This document shows positions 43,286-50,750 of a DNA stretch of 64,000 nucleotides, piece after piece. The translations under genes were made by a program, and so were the position numbers. The notes beneath the pieces are model-generated. The model did not search any database. It was given only the letters and a program-made list of their open reading frames with translations, and had not been told where the DNA came from. Position 1 is the stretch's first letter, and each line of letters begins with the position of its first letter. The stretch lies in assembly GCF_001423885.1 (NCBI RefSeq), contig NZ_LMPP01000004.1, positions 248,001 to 312,000 on the forward strand. The letters run 5' to 3'. This DNA is from Rathayibacter sp. Leaf185. GTDB taxonomy: Bacteria > Actinomycetota > Actinomycetes > Actinomycetales > Microbacteriaceae.

Positions 43286-43301
43286 GTTTCCCGGGTGTTT
43301 C
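43286..43301 (-). promoter_or_regulatory. Candidate GlnR-type nitrogen box, pyrimidine/hydantoin operon
   Basis: The minus strand reads GAAAC-ACCCGG-GAAAC, nearly the same as the site at 27502, including the GTC that follows. It sits in the 255-bp divergent gap between the nitrilase-like gene and cofD. Confidence 0.55.
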
Positions 43302-43377
43302 CGGCGGAGATCCGCAGCATTAAGGCGTGGCAGCCGAAGAATCCGTCGCCGGGTGCCGCGCGCGGTACCGTGACCGG

Positions 43378-44364
43378 ATGCGCATCACGATCCTGGCCGG
43401 CGGCGTCGGCGGCGCCCGTTTCACCTCTGCGGTGCGCGAGCACCTCCGCGACCTCGAGGCGGCGGGCGGCGAGGCCTCCGAGATCACGGTCGTCGCGAAC
43501 ACCGGCGACGACATGTGGCTGGCCGGCCTGAAGGTCTGCCCCGACCTCGACTCGCTCACCTACTCGCTCGGAGGCGTCAACGACACCGAGCGCGGCTGGG
43601 GTCGCGCGGGCGAGACCGAGCGCGTCTCGGCCGAGCTCGCGGCCTTCGGCGTCGGCTGGCCGTGGTTCACCCTCGGCGACCTCGACATCGGCACCCACCT
43701 GGCCCGCACCTCGATGCTGCGCGACGGCCTCACCCTCTCGGAGGCGACCGCCCGCATCACCGCGCGCTGGCCGCTCGGCGTCCGCCTCCTCCCGATGTCC
43801 GACGACGACGTCGAGACCCATGTCGAGGTCGACCTCCCCGGCGAGGGCGTCGGCGAGATCCACTTCGAGGAGTGGTGGGTGCGGCTGCGCGCCTCCGCTC
43901 CCGCCCGCCGCTTCGTCCAGACGAACGTCGCGGCGGCCCGCCCCGCCCCCGGCGTCCTCGACGCGATCGCCGACACCGACGCCGTCCTGATCGCCCCCTC
44001 GAACCCCGTCGTCTCGATCGGCACGATCCTCGGCATCCCCGGAATCGCCGATGCCGTCCGCCGCACCTCCGCCCCCGTCGTGGGCGTCTCCCCCATCATC
44101 GGCGGGCGCGTCGTCCGAGGCATGGCCGATGCCTGCCTGGCCGCGATCGGAGTCGACACCTCGGCCGAGGCGGTCGGCCGCCACTACGGATCCCGCTCCG
44201 CCGGCGGCCTGCTCGACGCCTGGCTCGTCGGCGAGGAGGACGCGGCCTCGGTCCCCGCCCTCTCCGCCACCGGCCTCCGCGTCCACTCCGTCCCCCTCTG
44301 GCTCCGCGACCGCCCCACCTCCGTCCGCCTCGCAGCCGACACCCTGGCGGCCGCCCGCGCCTGA
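43378..44364 (+). CDS. cofD: 2-phospho-L-lactate transferase (F420 biosynthesis)
   Basis: CofD/FbiA joins the phospholactyl (or phosphoenolpyruvyl) unit to the deazaflavin Fo to make F420-0 (or its dehydro form). The 328-residue protein has MRITILAGGVGGARFTSAVREHL, VVANTGDDMWLAGLKVCPDLDSLTYSL, GDLDIGTHLARTSMLRDG, LIAPSNPVVSIGTILGIPGI and VGVSPIIGGRVVRGMADACL, all typical. The ATG at 43378 is chosen; a start at 43327 adds 17 unlike residues. Other F420 genes (cofC, cofE, fbiC) are not in the window. It is divergent from the operon with the LLM oxidoreductase. Confidence 0.92.
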   Translation: MRITILAGGVGGARFTSAVREHLRDLEAAGGEASEITVVANTGDDMWLAGLKVCPDLDSLTYSLGGVNDTERGWGRAGETERVSAELAAFGVGWPWFTLGDLDIGTHLARTSMLRDGLTLSEATARITARWPLGVRLLPMSDDDVETHVEVDLPGEGVGEIHFEEWWVRLRASAPARRFVQTNVAAARPAPGVLDAIADTDAVLIAPSNPVVSIGTILGIPGIADAVRRTSAPVVGVSPIIGGRVVRGMADACLAAIGVDTSAEAVGRHYGSRSAGGLLDAWLVGEEDAASVPALSATGLRVHSVPLWLRDRPTSVRLAADTLAAARA

Positions 44365-44406
44365 TCGGTGCGGCCGTCCGCCTCCGCTGGTCCTCTCGTG
44401 GGGATC

Positions 44407-44497
44407 GGGAGGGTGCTGTCGCCCTCTCGCGCCATCCCGCGCCCTTCGGGCGCCCGCCAGACCCGAGCCAGGCGCGAGAGGACGACAGCACCCTCCC
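44407..44497. repeat. Large hairpin A downstream of cofD
   Basis: Arms 44407-44433 and 44471-44497 are 27 bases each and pair at 26 positions. The loop contains a second perfect hairpin, GCGCCC-TTC-GGGCGC (44439-44453), and a segment that recurs inverted in hairpin B. It begins 43 bases after the cofD stop, so it can end that transcript, but it is far longer than a terminator needs to be. Confidence 0.8.
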
Positions 44498-44561
44498 TCC
44501 GCTCCGGCGGGGGATCAGCTCCAGCCCCCTCCGCACGAGAACCCCTCCTGAACCCGAGGAG

Positions 44562-44652
44562 CGGGTGGGGTGCCTCGTCGCGGCTCCTGGCTCGGGTCTG
44601 GCGGGAGCGCCGCAGGCGCTCGGGAGGGAGCCGTGACGAGGCACCCCACCCG
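44562..44652. repeat. Large hairpin B downstream of cofD, sharing an inverted core with hairpin A
   Basis: Arms 44562-44587 and 44627-44652 are 26 bases each with one mismatch. Bases 44586-44605 are the exact 20-base reverse complement of 44453-44472 in hairpin A, so the two hairpins are related head to head. The rest of the gap 44365-44877 holds no gene that I can support. Confidence 0.8.
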
Positions 44653-44877
44653 ATCCGCAGCCTTCTGCGACCTCGCACTCCGGTCGCGCGAAGCGCGCCG
44701 CCCCGCCCGCGAACCAGAGCTCCGACGAGCACCCGCATCGCGCGTCCGACCGGGCGATCCGTGTCACCCGGACGACGGGAAGCGGAGGGAACAGCGCGGG
44801 GTGGAGCGGCGCCTCCCGATCCCTTGTACGGTCAGGGTCGGACGGCCCCGGACCCGACCCGCCACCAGGAGGACTCC

Positions 44878-45210
44878 ATGCAGCTCAGCACCGAGAAGAT
44901 CGAGCCCGACATCGTCGTCGTGCGGCCCGTGGGCCGACTCGATCTCGCGAGCGTGCCGGAGTTCGAGGCCGTGGTCCTGCGGGCGATCACCGACGGCGAT
45001 CTGCGCATCGTCATCGATCTCGCCGGAGTGGACTTCCTCGACTCCTCCGGGCTGGGAGCCCTGGTCTCGTGCCTGAAGGAGGCGCGCCGCGCGGGCGGCG
45101 ACATCCGGCTGGCCTCCCCCGGTGAGCAGCCGACGATGGTGCTCAGGCTGTCGAACCTCGACCGTCTCCTCGCGACCGTCGAGAGCGTCGAGGACGCCTA
45201 CCGTGTCTGA
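44878..45210 (+). CDS. STAS-domain anti-sigma factor antagonist
   Basis: The 110-residue protein is a single STAS domain: VVRPVGRLDLASVPEFEAVV, then the phosphorylation-site phrase FLDSSGLGALVSCL and VLRLSNLDRLLATVESVEDA. Such RsbV/SpoIIAA-like proteins bind anti-sigma kinases when unphosphorylated. ATG 44878 follows AGGAGG. It overlaps the RsbW-like kinase by 8 bp and the phosphatase comes third, a complete partner switch, but no sigma factor gene is adjacent. Confidence 0.92.
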   Translation: MQLSTEKIEPDIVVVRPVGRLDLASVPEFEAVVLRAITDGDLRIVIDLAGVDFLDSSGLGALVSCLKEARRAGGDIRLASPGEQPTMVLRLSNLDRLLATVESVEDAYRV

Positions 45211-45616
45211 TCGCACGCTGGTCATCCGGACACCACCGGACGACGGCGTGACGGCGGTGCACGAGGCTCTGAGTGAGATCTGGGCGGAGTCGCCCGGAGT
45301 CGGCTCGTGGGACCGCATGGCGTTCGAGACCGCGCTCGCCGAGCTGACCTCCAACGTCGTCCAGCACGCGCACTCGACCCGTCACACCCTGTGCGTCATC
45401 GAGATCCACGTCGACGAGCACGAGCTGCGGGCCGTCCTGAACGACTCCGCCCCCGCCGCCGACGTCGATGTGAGCGAGCCCCGCGACATGCCCGACGAGT
45501 GGGCGGTGGCGGGTCGAGGAATCCCGTTCATCCAGGCGCTCGTGACCCGGTTCGACTACACCCGCGTCGACGGGCAGAACATCTGGTCGATCGTCCGAGA
45601 GCGGCGGCAGTCGTGA
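45203..45616 (+). CDS. RsbW-like anti-sigma kinase (HATPase_c domain)
   Basis: The 137-residue protein is a GHKL ATPase of the RsbW/SpoIIAB kind, with the N-box FETALAELTSNVVQHAH and a G-box region AVAGRGIPFIQALVTRFDYT. It should bind a sigma factor or other target and phosphorylate the STAS partner encoded before it. The start is GTG 45203; the stop overlaps the phosphatase start by 4 bp. The G1 box is short (LNDSAP rather than D-x-G-x-G), common in actinobacterial members. Confidence 0.88.
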   Translation: MSDRTLVIRTPPDDGVTAVHEALSEIWAESPGVGSWDRMAFETALAELTSNVVQHAHSTRHTLCVIEIHVDEHELRAVLNDSAPAADVDVSEPRDMPDEWAVAGRGIPFIQALVTRFDYTRVDGQNIWSIVRERRQS

Positions 45617-46767
45617 GTGCGGAGAGCGAGCGGGTCCGGCTCGCCGCCGTCGCCTCGCTCGACTTCTCGGGGTCGGGGCCGCAGGAGCGCTTCGACCGGA
45701 TCACCCGGGTGGCGCGTCAGCTGCTGAACGTGCCCTCGGCCGAGATCAACATCATCGAGGAGTCGACGCAGTTCACGAAGTCGCCGCAACGGCCCGCGCC
45801 GGCGAGCCGCATCGCGCGTGCCGACTCGATCTGCGACGTGACGGTCCAGCAGCCCGACCTCCTCGTGATCGAGGACGCGTCCGCCGACGCCCGTTTCGCC
45901 GACCGCGGATCGGTCACCGGTGAGACCCACCTGCGGTTCTACGCCGGGCGCCCGCTGACGGTCGGCGACGGCGTCCGGGTCGGCACGATCTGCGTCTTCG
46001 ACCGCGTCGCACGCGATTTCTCGGTGGAGGAGCGCCAGGTCCTCGAGGAGCTCGGTCGCTGGGCCGAGCGCGAGCTGCGCGAGATCGCCTCGTCGAGTCG
46101 TGCCGCCGAGCTGCAGCGGCGCCTGCGCCCGGCCGCGCTGCTCGTCGGCGGCTGGAGTGTCGCGGGATCCACCCTGCCCGCGTACGACGTCGCCGGCGAC
46201 TACGCCTCCTGGCGGTCCGCCGACGGCCGCATCTCGATCGAGGTGGTCGACGTGATGGGCAAGGGCATCGGCGCTGCGATCATCGCCTCGGCCATCCGGT
46301 CGGCGTTCCAGGCGAGGCCGGAGGCGTCGCCCGCGACCGCCGTCGAGGCCGTCAACGCCCAGCTGCTCGAGGACCTCACCGCGACCGCGACCTTCGCGAC
46401 CGCGTTCATCGGGAGGATCGACCTCGATGCCGGCGCGGTCTCGTTCGTCGATGCCGGGCACGGCCTGTCCGTGATCGTCCGCGCCGACGGCACGGTCGAG
46501 CGCCTCAGCACCACAGGGCTCCCGCTGGGCATCGACCAGGGCGTGCAGTGGGAGGAGCACGAGCGGATCCTCAGCCCCGGCGACGCCCTGTTCTCGTGCA
46601 GCGACGGCGTGCTCGACCTCTACGACGGCACGCTCACCGCCCTCGATCACCTCGCCGAGCTGGTCCGCAGCCTGAGTGACGACGAGCTCTTCGACCACCT
46701 CGCGGCGCTCGCTGCCAGCACCGGCGCTCAGGACGATGTGACAGCGTTGGTGGTGCGGCGCCGCTGA
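45613..46767 (+). CDS. GAF-domain SpoIIE-type serine phosphatase
   Basis: Residues about 20-165 form a GAF sensory domain (RFDRITRVARQLLNVPSAEINIIEE, then GTICVFDRVARDFSVEERQVLEELG). Residues 185-384 form the PP2C/SpoIIE phosphatase, with YDVAGDYASW, EVVDVMGKGIGAAIIASAIRSAF, DAGHGLSVIV, SCSDGVLDLYDG and GAQDDVTALVVRRR carrying the metal Asp residues. It should dephosphorylate the STAS protein in response to a signal sensed by GAF. GTG 45613 overlaps the kinase stop as GTGA. Confidence 0.92.
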   Translation: MSAESERVRLAAVASLDFSGSGPQERFDRITRVARQLLNVPSAEINIIEESTQFTKSPQRPAPASRIARADSICDVTVQQPDLLVIEDASADARFADRGSVTGETHLRFYAGRPLTVGDGVRVGTICVFDRVARDFSVEERQVLEELGRWAERELREIASSSRAAELQRRLRPAALLVGGWSVAGSTLPAYDVAGDYASWRSADGRISIEVVDVMGKGIGAAIIASAIRSAFQARPEASPATAVEAVNAQLLEDLTATATFATAFIGRIDLDAGAVSFVDAGHGLSVIVRADGTVERLSTTGLPLGIDQGVQWEEHERILSPGDALFSCSDGVLDLYDGTLTALDHLAELVRSLSDDELFDHLAALAASTGAQDDVTALVVRRR

Positions 46768-46811
46768 CGGCGGCGCCTCCCCATCTGCACATGAACGGAA
46801 GGACCATCGTC

Positions 46812-47690
46812 ATGCCCGGAGCCCTCGTCCTCGCCGGAGGCGGCCTCGCCGGAATCGCGTGGGAGCTCGGTGTCGTCCGCGGCATCGCCGACGCGTCGCC
46901 CGAGGCCGCCCGCCTCCTCCTCGACCCCTCGACGACCTTCATCGGCACCTCGGCGGGCTCGGCGGTCGCCGCTCAGCTGAGCACGTCGGTCGGCCTCGAC
47001 GAGTCCTACGCCGCGCAGCTGCGCGAGGAGTCGGCCGAGATCGGGGCCGACATCGACGCCGTGGCGCTGCAGGCGCTCTTCACCTCCGCGATCGAGGGTG
47101 CGACGTCTCCCGAGGATGCGCGGCGTCGCATCGGCGTGCTCGCGCTCGAGACCGCGACCCTGCCCGAGGAGTCGCGCCGGGCCGTCATCGCCGCTCGTGT
47201 CGCCGATGCCGACTGGCCCGAGCGGCGCCTCCTGATCACGGCCGTCGACACGGCGACCGGTGCGCTCGAGGTCTTCGACCGATCGAGTGGAGTCGAGCTC
47301 GTCGACGCCATCTCGGCCAGCTGCGCCGTGCCCGGCGTCTGGCCGCCCGTGACGATCGCGGGCGTGCGCTACATGGACGGCGGCGTCCGCTCGGGGAGCA
47401 ACGCCGATCTCGCCGCGGGCGCCGAGTGGGTCGTCGTCGTCACCCCGCTCCCGGGAGTCGGCGATCCCGGCGTCGGCACCCTGCCGACCGCGGAGCTGCA
47501 GGCTCTCGAGGGCTCGCGCGTCGAGGTCGTGTACGCCGATCAGCCGTCGGTCGCTGCCTTCGGCCCGAATTCGCTCGACCCGACGGTGCGCGGCGCCTCG
47601 GCCGAGGCCGGCCGTGCCCAGGGAGCGCGGATCGCGTCCCGGATCGCGGCGCTGGTCGGTGCGGAGTCCGCTCAGCGGCGCACGGCGTAG
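46812..47690 (+). CDS. Patatin-like phospholipase/esterase
   Basis: The protein has the patatin fold marks: LVLAGGGLAGIAWELGVVRGI (oxyanion loop), FIGTSAGSAVAAQL (G-x-S-x-G nucleophile) and YMDGGVRSGSNADLA (catalytic Asp in DGG). It should hydrolyse acyl esters of lipids. The ATG at 46812 follows GGAAGGA by about eight bases (292 residues); ATG 46791 would add seven. It lies 44 bases after the phosphatase gene and overlaps the convergent reductase gene by 19 bp. Confidence 0.88.
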   Translation: MPGALVLAGGGLAGIAWELGVVRGIADASPEAARLLLDPSTTFIGTSAGSAVAAQLSTSVGLDESYAAQLREESAEIGADIDAVALQALFTSAIEGATSPEDARRRIGVLALETATLPEESRRAVIAARVADADWPERRLLITAVDTATGALEVFDRSSGVELVDAISASCAVPGVWPPVTIAGVRYMDGGVRSGSNADLAAGAEWVVVVTPLPGVGDPGVGTLPTAELQALEGSRVEVVYADQPSVAAFGPNSLDPTVRGASAEAGRAQGARIASRIAALVGAESAQRRTA

Positions 47691-48232
47691 CGGAGGTAGA
47701 CGGTTCCGTCGGCGAACCGGCGCTCCTCGAGCAGGTCGAGCGTGAGCCTCAGGCCGGCCGGCAGGAACGGGGTGCCGCCGCCGACGGTGACCGGGACGAC
47801 GAACCAGCGCACTTCGTCGACGATCCCCGCCCGGAGTGCGGTCGCGGCGAGCCTCGGCCCGCCGATCGAGGTGTCGTGCTCGCTCGCCCTGGCACGCTCG
47901 GCGACGGCGGCGGGATCGAAGGTGCGCTCGAGGGTCGTCCTGCGGGTGCGGACCGCGGGCAGCGTGCCGGAGTAGACGATCTTGTCCGACTCCTGCCACA
48001 GCCGCTGGAAGTCGCCGATGAAGGCGAACTCCTTCGCCAGCTCGAATCCGGTGTCCCAGGCCTGCATGGTCTCGTACATCCTGCGGCCGTAGAGCATCGT
48101 CCTGACCGAGCCTTCGGTCTCGTTGATGAAGCGGTGCACCGCCGGGCGCGGCTCGGCCCACCCGAATCCGCCCGACTCGTCGGCGGTGTATCCGTCGAGC
48201 GATGCGATAGCGCTGTAGACGAGCGCGCCCAC
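47672..48232 (-). CDS. RibD C-terminal/dihydrofolate reductase-like protein
   Basis: The 186-residue protein matches the small RibD_C reductase family: LVYSAIASLDGYTADESGGFGW, MLYGRRMYETMQAW, IVYSGTLPAVRTRRTTLER, SIGGPRLAATALRAGIVDEVRWFVVPVTVGGGTPFLP. Substrates of these stand-alone proteins are mostly unknown. The GTG at 48232 is preceded by GGAGGAGG. A LacI-type palindrome lies 56 bp upstream. Confidence 0.87.
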   Translation of the reverse strand: MGALVYSAIASLDGYTADESGGFGWAEPRPAVHRFINETEGSVRTMLYGRRMYETMQAWDTGFELAKEFAFIGDFQRLWQESDKIVYSGTLPAVRTRRTTLERTFDPAAVAERARASEHDTSIGGPRLAATALRAGIVDEVRWFVVPVTVGGGTPFLPAGLRLTLDLLEERRFADGTVYLRYAVRR

Positions 48233-48287
48233 GTCGGCCTCCTCCGCGGGAGGCTTCGGGTTCCGCCCACGCCGTGACGGTAGTACT

Positions 48288-48299
48288 GAGAGCGCTCTC
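48288..48299. promoter_or_regulatory. LacI-type palindrome upstream of the RibD-like gene
   Basis: GAGAGCGCTCTC is a perfect 12-bp palindrome with the central CG typical of LacI-family operators. It lies 56 bp before the GTG at 48232. The remaining gap to 48511 shows no gene. No LacI regulator is encoded in the window. Confidence 0.35.
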
Positions 48300-48511
48300 C
48301 GACAAGCACCTTCCGGGGGGTCGGCGGACATCGGCGGAAGCCCCTGCCCCCGTGCCCGCGGATCCGGGACGGCGGGCGCCTCACCGGCGCTGAATGACGC
48401 GTCCGGGCAGGCACTTCCTCACGACCTGCGGCCCGCGGGAGCCCTGCTCCGCTGGCCCCCGCGACCGCGTACGGTGGTGGAGTCGCAGAGCGCGGCCGTG
48501 GAGGGTTCCGG

Positions 48512-48856
48512 ATGAAGATCAGTCAGCTGCGTCATTTCGTGGTGGTCGCCGAGGAGCTCCACTTCGTGCGCGCCGCCGAGAAGCTCGGCATCTCGCGGCA
48601 GAAGCTCGACTCCTCCGTCGAGGCGGTGGAGCTCGACGACGGACGCGTCCTGTTCGAGCCGGGAGCCGCCGCCACCACCCTCACCGCGGCAGGCCGTCAG
48701 CGCCTCGCGTCCGCCCGCGAGGAGCTCGCCGCCCTCGGCGAGGAAGAGACCGCGCCTGCGAAGTCCGGAGGCAAGGCGAAGGCCTCCAAGGGCACCGGCC
48801 GCGCCCCGATCGTCAAGGGCCAGCCCAAGCCCTACAAGCGCCGACAGTCCCGCTGA
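48512..48856 (+). CDS. LysR-type HTH-only mini-protein with basic tail
   Basis: The 114-residue protein starts like a LysR regulator (MKISQLRHFVVVAEELHFVRAAEKLGISRQKLDSSVEAVE) and keeps the wing phrase ATTLTAAGRQRLASAREEL. It then ends in a Lys/Ala/Gly-rich tail (PAKSGGKAKASKGTG, then PKPYKRRQSR) in place of the usual 200-residue sensor domain. It may bind DNA constitutively, like a small nucleoid protein, or dimerise with full LysR proteins. The usual S-Q-P-A/S-x-S recognition is altered to SRQKLDS. It is not a simple truncation because the tail is low-complexity and basic. Confidence 0.78.
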   Translation: MKISQLRHFVVVAEELHFVRAAEKLGISRQKLDSSVEAVELDDGRVLFEPGAAATTLTAAGRQRLASAREELAALGEEETAPAKSGGKAKASKGTGRAPIVKGQPKPYKRRQSR

Positions 48857-48919
48857 CCCGTCGGAGATGCTGACCCGTCGGAGATGCTGATCCGTCGGCG
48901 ATGCTGACCCGCCGGCGAT
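48852..48919. repeat. Four tandem 17-bp repeats between the LysR-like gene and tRNA-Val
   Basis: The unit GCTGACCCGTCGGAGAT is repeated exactly every 17 bp at 48852, 48869, 48886 and 48903, the last two with one or two changes. The first copy contains the TGA stop of the LysR-like gene, and the last ends two bases before the tRNA 3' end. Confidence 0.9.
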
Positions 48920-48920
48920 G

Positions 48921-48993
48921 TGGGCCCTACCGGGCTCGAACCGATGACATCCACGGTGTAAACGTGGCGCTCTACCAACTGAGCTAAAGGCCC
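48921..48993 (-). tRNA. tRNA-Val (anticodon TAC)
   Basis: The minus strand folds as a complete cloverleaf: acceptor GGGCCTT pairs with AGGGCCC plus discriminator A, D stem GCTC/GAGC with AGTTGGTA, anticodon stem CCACG/CGTGG with loop TTTACAC, and T-arm GGTTCGAGCC. The anticodon TAC reads GUA and other valine codons. The 3' CCA is not encoded. Confidence 0.95.
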
Positions 48994-49141
48994 CCGTCGC
49001 GGCCGAGCCGCGAACGATCGCCTCGATCCTACGACACGGCTGAGCGCCTCCGATCCGGGGCGGAGCCGGTCCGGACGAGGTCGCCGCCCAGGTCGATGCG
49101 GCTTCAGCATCGTGGCCGCCCGACGCCGCTACCCTCGGCAC

Positions 49142-49843
49142 ATGTCCGACAGCAGTGGCGACGGCACGCGGTCCCGACGCCGAGCCGAGAGCCGGTGGCC
49201 CGCCTCCGCTGCGATCGTGATCGCCGTCGCCCTGAACGTCGTCGGTCACAATGACGGCACGTCGATCGTCAGGCTCGTCGCCGCGGGGATCACGCTCGCA
49301 CTGCTGGTGCCGCTGTTCGTGGTGAATCCGCACCGGCTCGACTCCGAGACTCGCTGGTCCCGGGGCGTCTCGATCACGCTGGCGGTCGTGCTGACGGTGG
49401 CGAACCAGGTCAACGTCGTCGTGGTGATCGGCGATCTGGTCGATGGATCCGCCGACGGGCCGCTCCTGCTGCTCACTGCACTGCAGGTCTGGGTGACGAA
49501 CGTCGTCGCCTATGCGCTGCTCTACTGGGAGATCGACCGGGGCGGGCCGGTCGCGCGCGGGACCCTCGCTCGCGCCGAGCTGCCGCAGGCCGACTTCGCG
49601 TTCCCGCAGGACACCTACCGCGACACGGTCGGAGAGGTGGCGGTCTCCTCCTCCGAGCGCGCCGACTGGCGGCCGGGCTTCGTCGACTACCTCTACGTCT
49701 CGACGACGAACACGATGGCGTTCAGCCCGACCGACACGATGCCGCTGTCGAGCCGCGTGAAGCTGCTGATGTCGCTCGAGGGCTTCACGGGCTTCGTCCT
49801 GCTCGCCCTGGTCATCTCGCGCGCGGTCAACATCCTGAACTGA
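49142..49843 (+). CDS. Conserved actinobacterial membrane protein with channel-like pore phrase
   Basis: The 233-residue protein has about five hydrophobic segments. The C-terminal part reads FVDYLYVSTTNTMAFSPTDTMPLSSRVKLLM, which resembles the pore region of two-helix ion channels (a Thr-rich turn followed by a membrane helix). The central segment has YALLYWEIDRGGP. I know similar proteins only as uncharacterised actinobacterial membrane proteins, so ion transport is a guess. The start ATG 49142 lacks a clear ribosome site. Confidence 0.75.
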   Translation: MSDSSGDGTRSRRRAESRWPASAAIVIAVALNVVGHNDGTSIVRLVAAGITLALLVPLFVVNPHRLDSETRWSRGVSITLAVVLTVANQVNVVVVIGDLVDGSADGPLLLLTALQVWVTNVVAYALLYWEIDRGGPVARGTLARAELPQADFAFPQDTYRDTVGEVAVSSSERADWRPGFVDYLYVSTTNTMAFSPTDTMPLSSRVKLLMSLEGFTGFVLLALVISRAVNILN

Positions 49844-49866
49844 CGGGCTGACGGAGCCCGCAGCCG

Positions 49867-50610
49867 TCAGACGGCGGAGAGGTGGGCCAGCACCTCGGCG
49901 TGGCGTCCCTCCGCCTCCGCGAAGCGCAGGAACCGCACCCGATCGACCAGCACCTCCTCGGCGTCCGGCTGCTCGGCGAGGATGCGCATCGTCTCGTCGA
50001 GGAACTCCTCGAGCGGCATCGCCGACTCGTCGTCCTGCTGGCCCAGGAGCGTCGTGCGCACGGCAGGAGGAACCAGCTCGAGGACCTGGACGCCCGAGGA
50101 GGCGAGCTGCACCCGGAGGCTCTGCGTGAACGAGTGGACCGCCGCCTTCGTGGCGTTGTACGTGGGTGTCATCGGCAGCGGTACGAAGGCGAGTCCCGAC
50201 GAGACCGTCATCACCGCGCCGTCGCTCCGCTCGCTGATCAACGGCAGGAAGGCGGCGATGGTCCGGATCGTGCCCAGCAGATTCGTCTCGACGATCGACT
50301 CGGCCGTGACGACGTGCGCCGGGTCGAGCAGGTCCTCGGGCTGCATGATCCCCGCCATCGTGACGACGGCGTTCAGCTCGGGGTGCCGCGCCGCGACGGT
50401 CTCGGCGGCGGTCGAGATCGACTCCGGGTCGGCCACATCGATCAGCACCGAGGACGAACCGGGATGCGCGGCCGTGAATCCGTCCAGCAGTTCCTGGCGC
50501 CGACCGCCGACGATGACGGTGCTCCCGGCTGCGGCGAAGCGCTCGGCGAGACCGAGCCCGATGCCCGAGGTGGCTCCCGTGATCAGGATGGTGCTGCCCG
50601 TGATGTCCAT
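49867..50610 (-). CDS. Short-chain dehydrogenase/reductase (DltE-like)
   Basis: The 247-residue SDR has the NAD(P)-binding ILITGATSGIGLGLAERF, VVTMAGIM in place of NAG, and the catalytic Tyr-Lys in PTYNATKAAVHSF with Ser in VSSGLAFVPLP. The overall pattern is like DltE-type SDRs of unknown substrate. ATG 50610 follows GAGAGGAA. It is divergent from the XRE regulator, its likely controller. Confidence 0.88.
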   Translation of the reverse strand: MDITGSTILITGATSGIGLGLAERFAAAGSTVIVGGRRQELLDGFTAAHPGSSSVLIDVADPESISTAAETVAARHPELNAVVTMAGIMQPEDLLDPAHVVTAESIVETNLLGTIRTIAAFLPLISERSDGAVMTVSSGLAFVPLPMTPTYNATKAAVHSFTQSLRVQLASSGVQVLELVPPAVRTTLLGQQDDESAMPLEEFLDETMRILAEQPDAEEVLVDRVRFLRFAEAEGRHAEVLAHLSAV

Positions 50611-50750
50611 GTCGTTCCTCTCGATGCGGAGTCCGGACCACTGCCCGGTGACGTCCACCTTCGTCGCGCTCTCCGGCGGCGTGAAGGGAGCCCTCATCCG
50701 GGGACCGCCGGTCCCTGGCTGAGCACTCGCCCGCGCGGGAGGATGGGGCC

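Noticed and set aside
44365-44877. A hidden gene in the 513-bp gap after cofD
   Set aside because: All frames there are shaped by the hairpin arms, lack plausible starts, and show only Arg/Ser/Pro-rich random translation.
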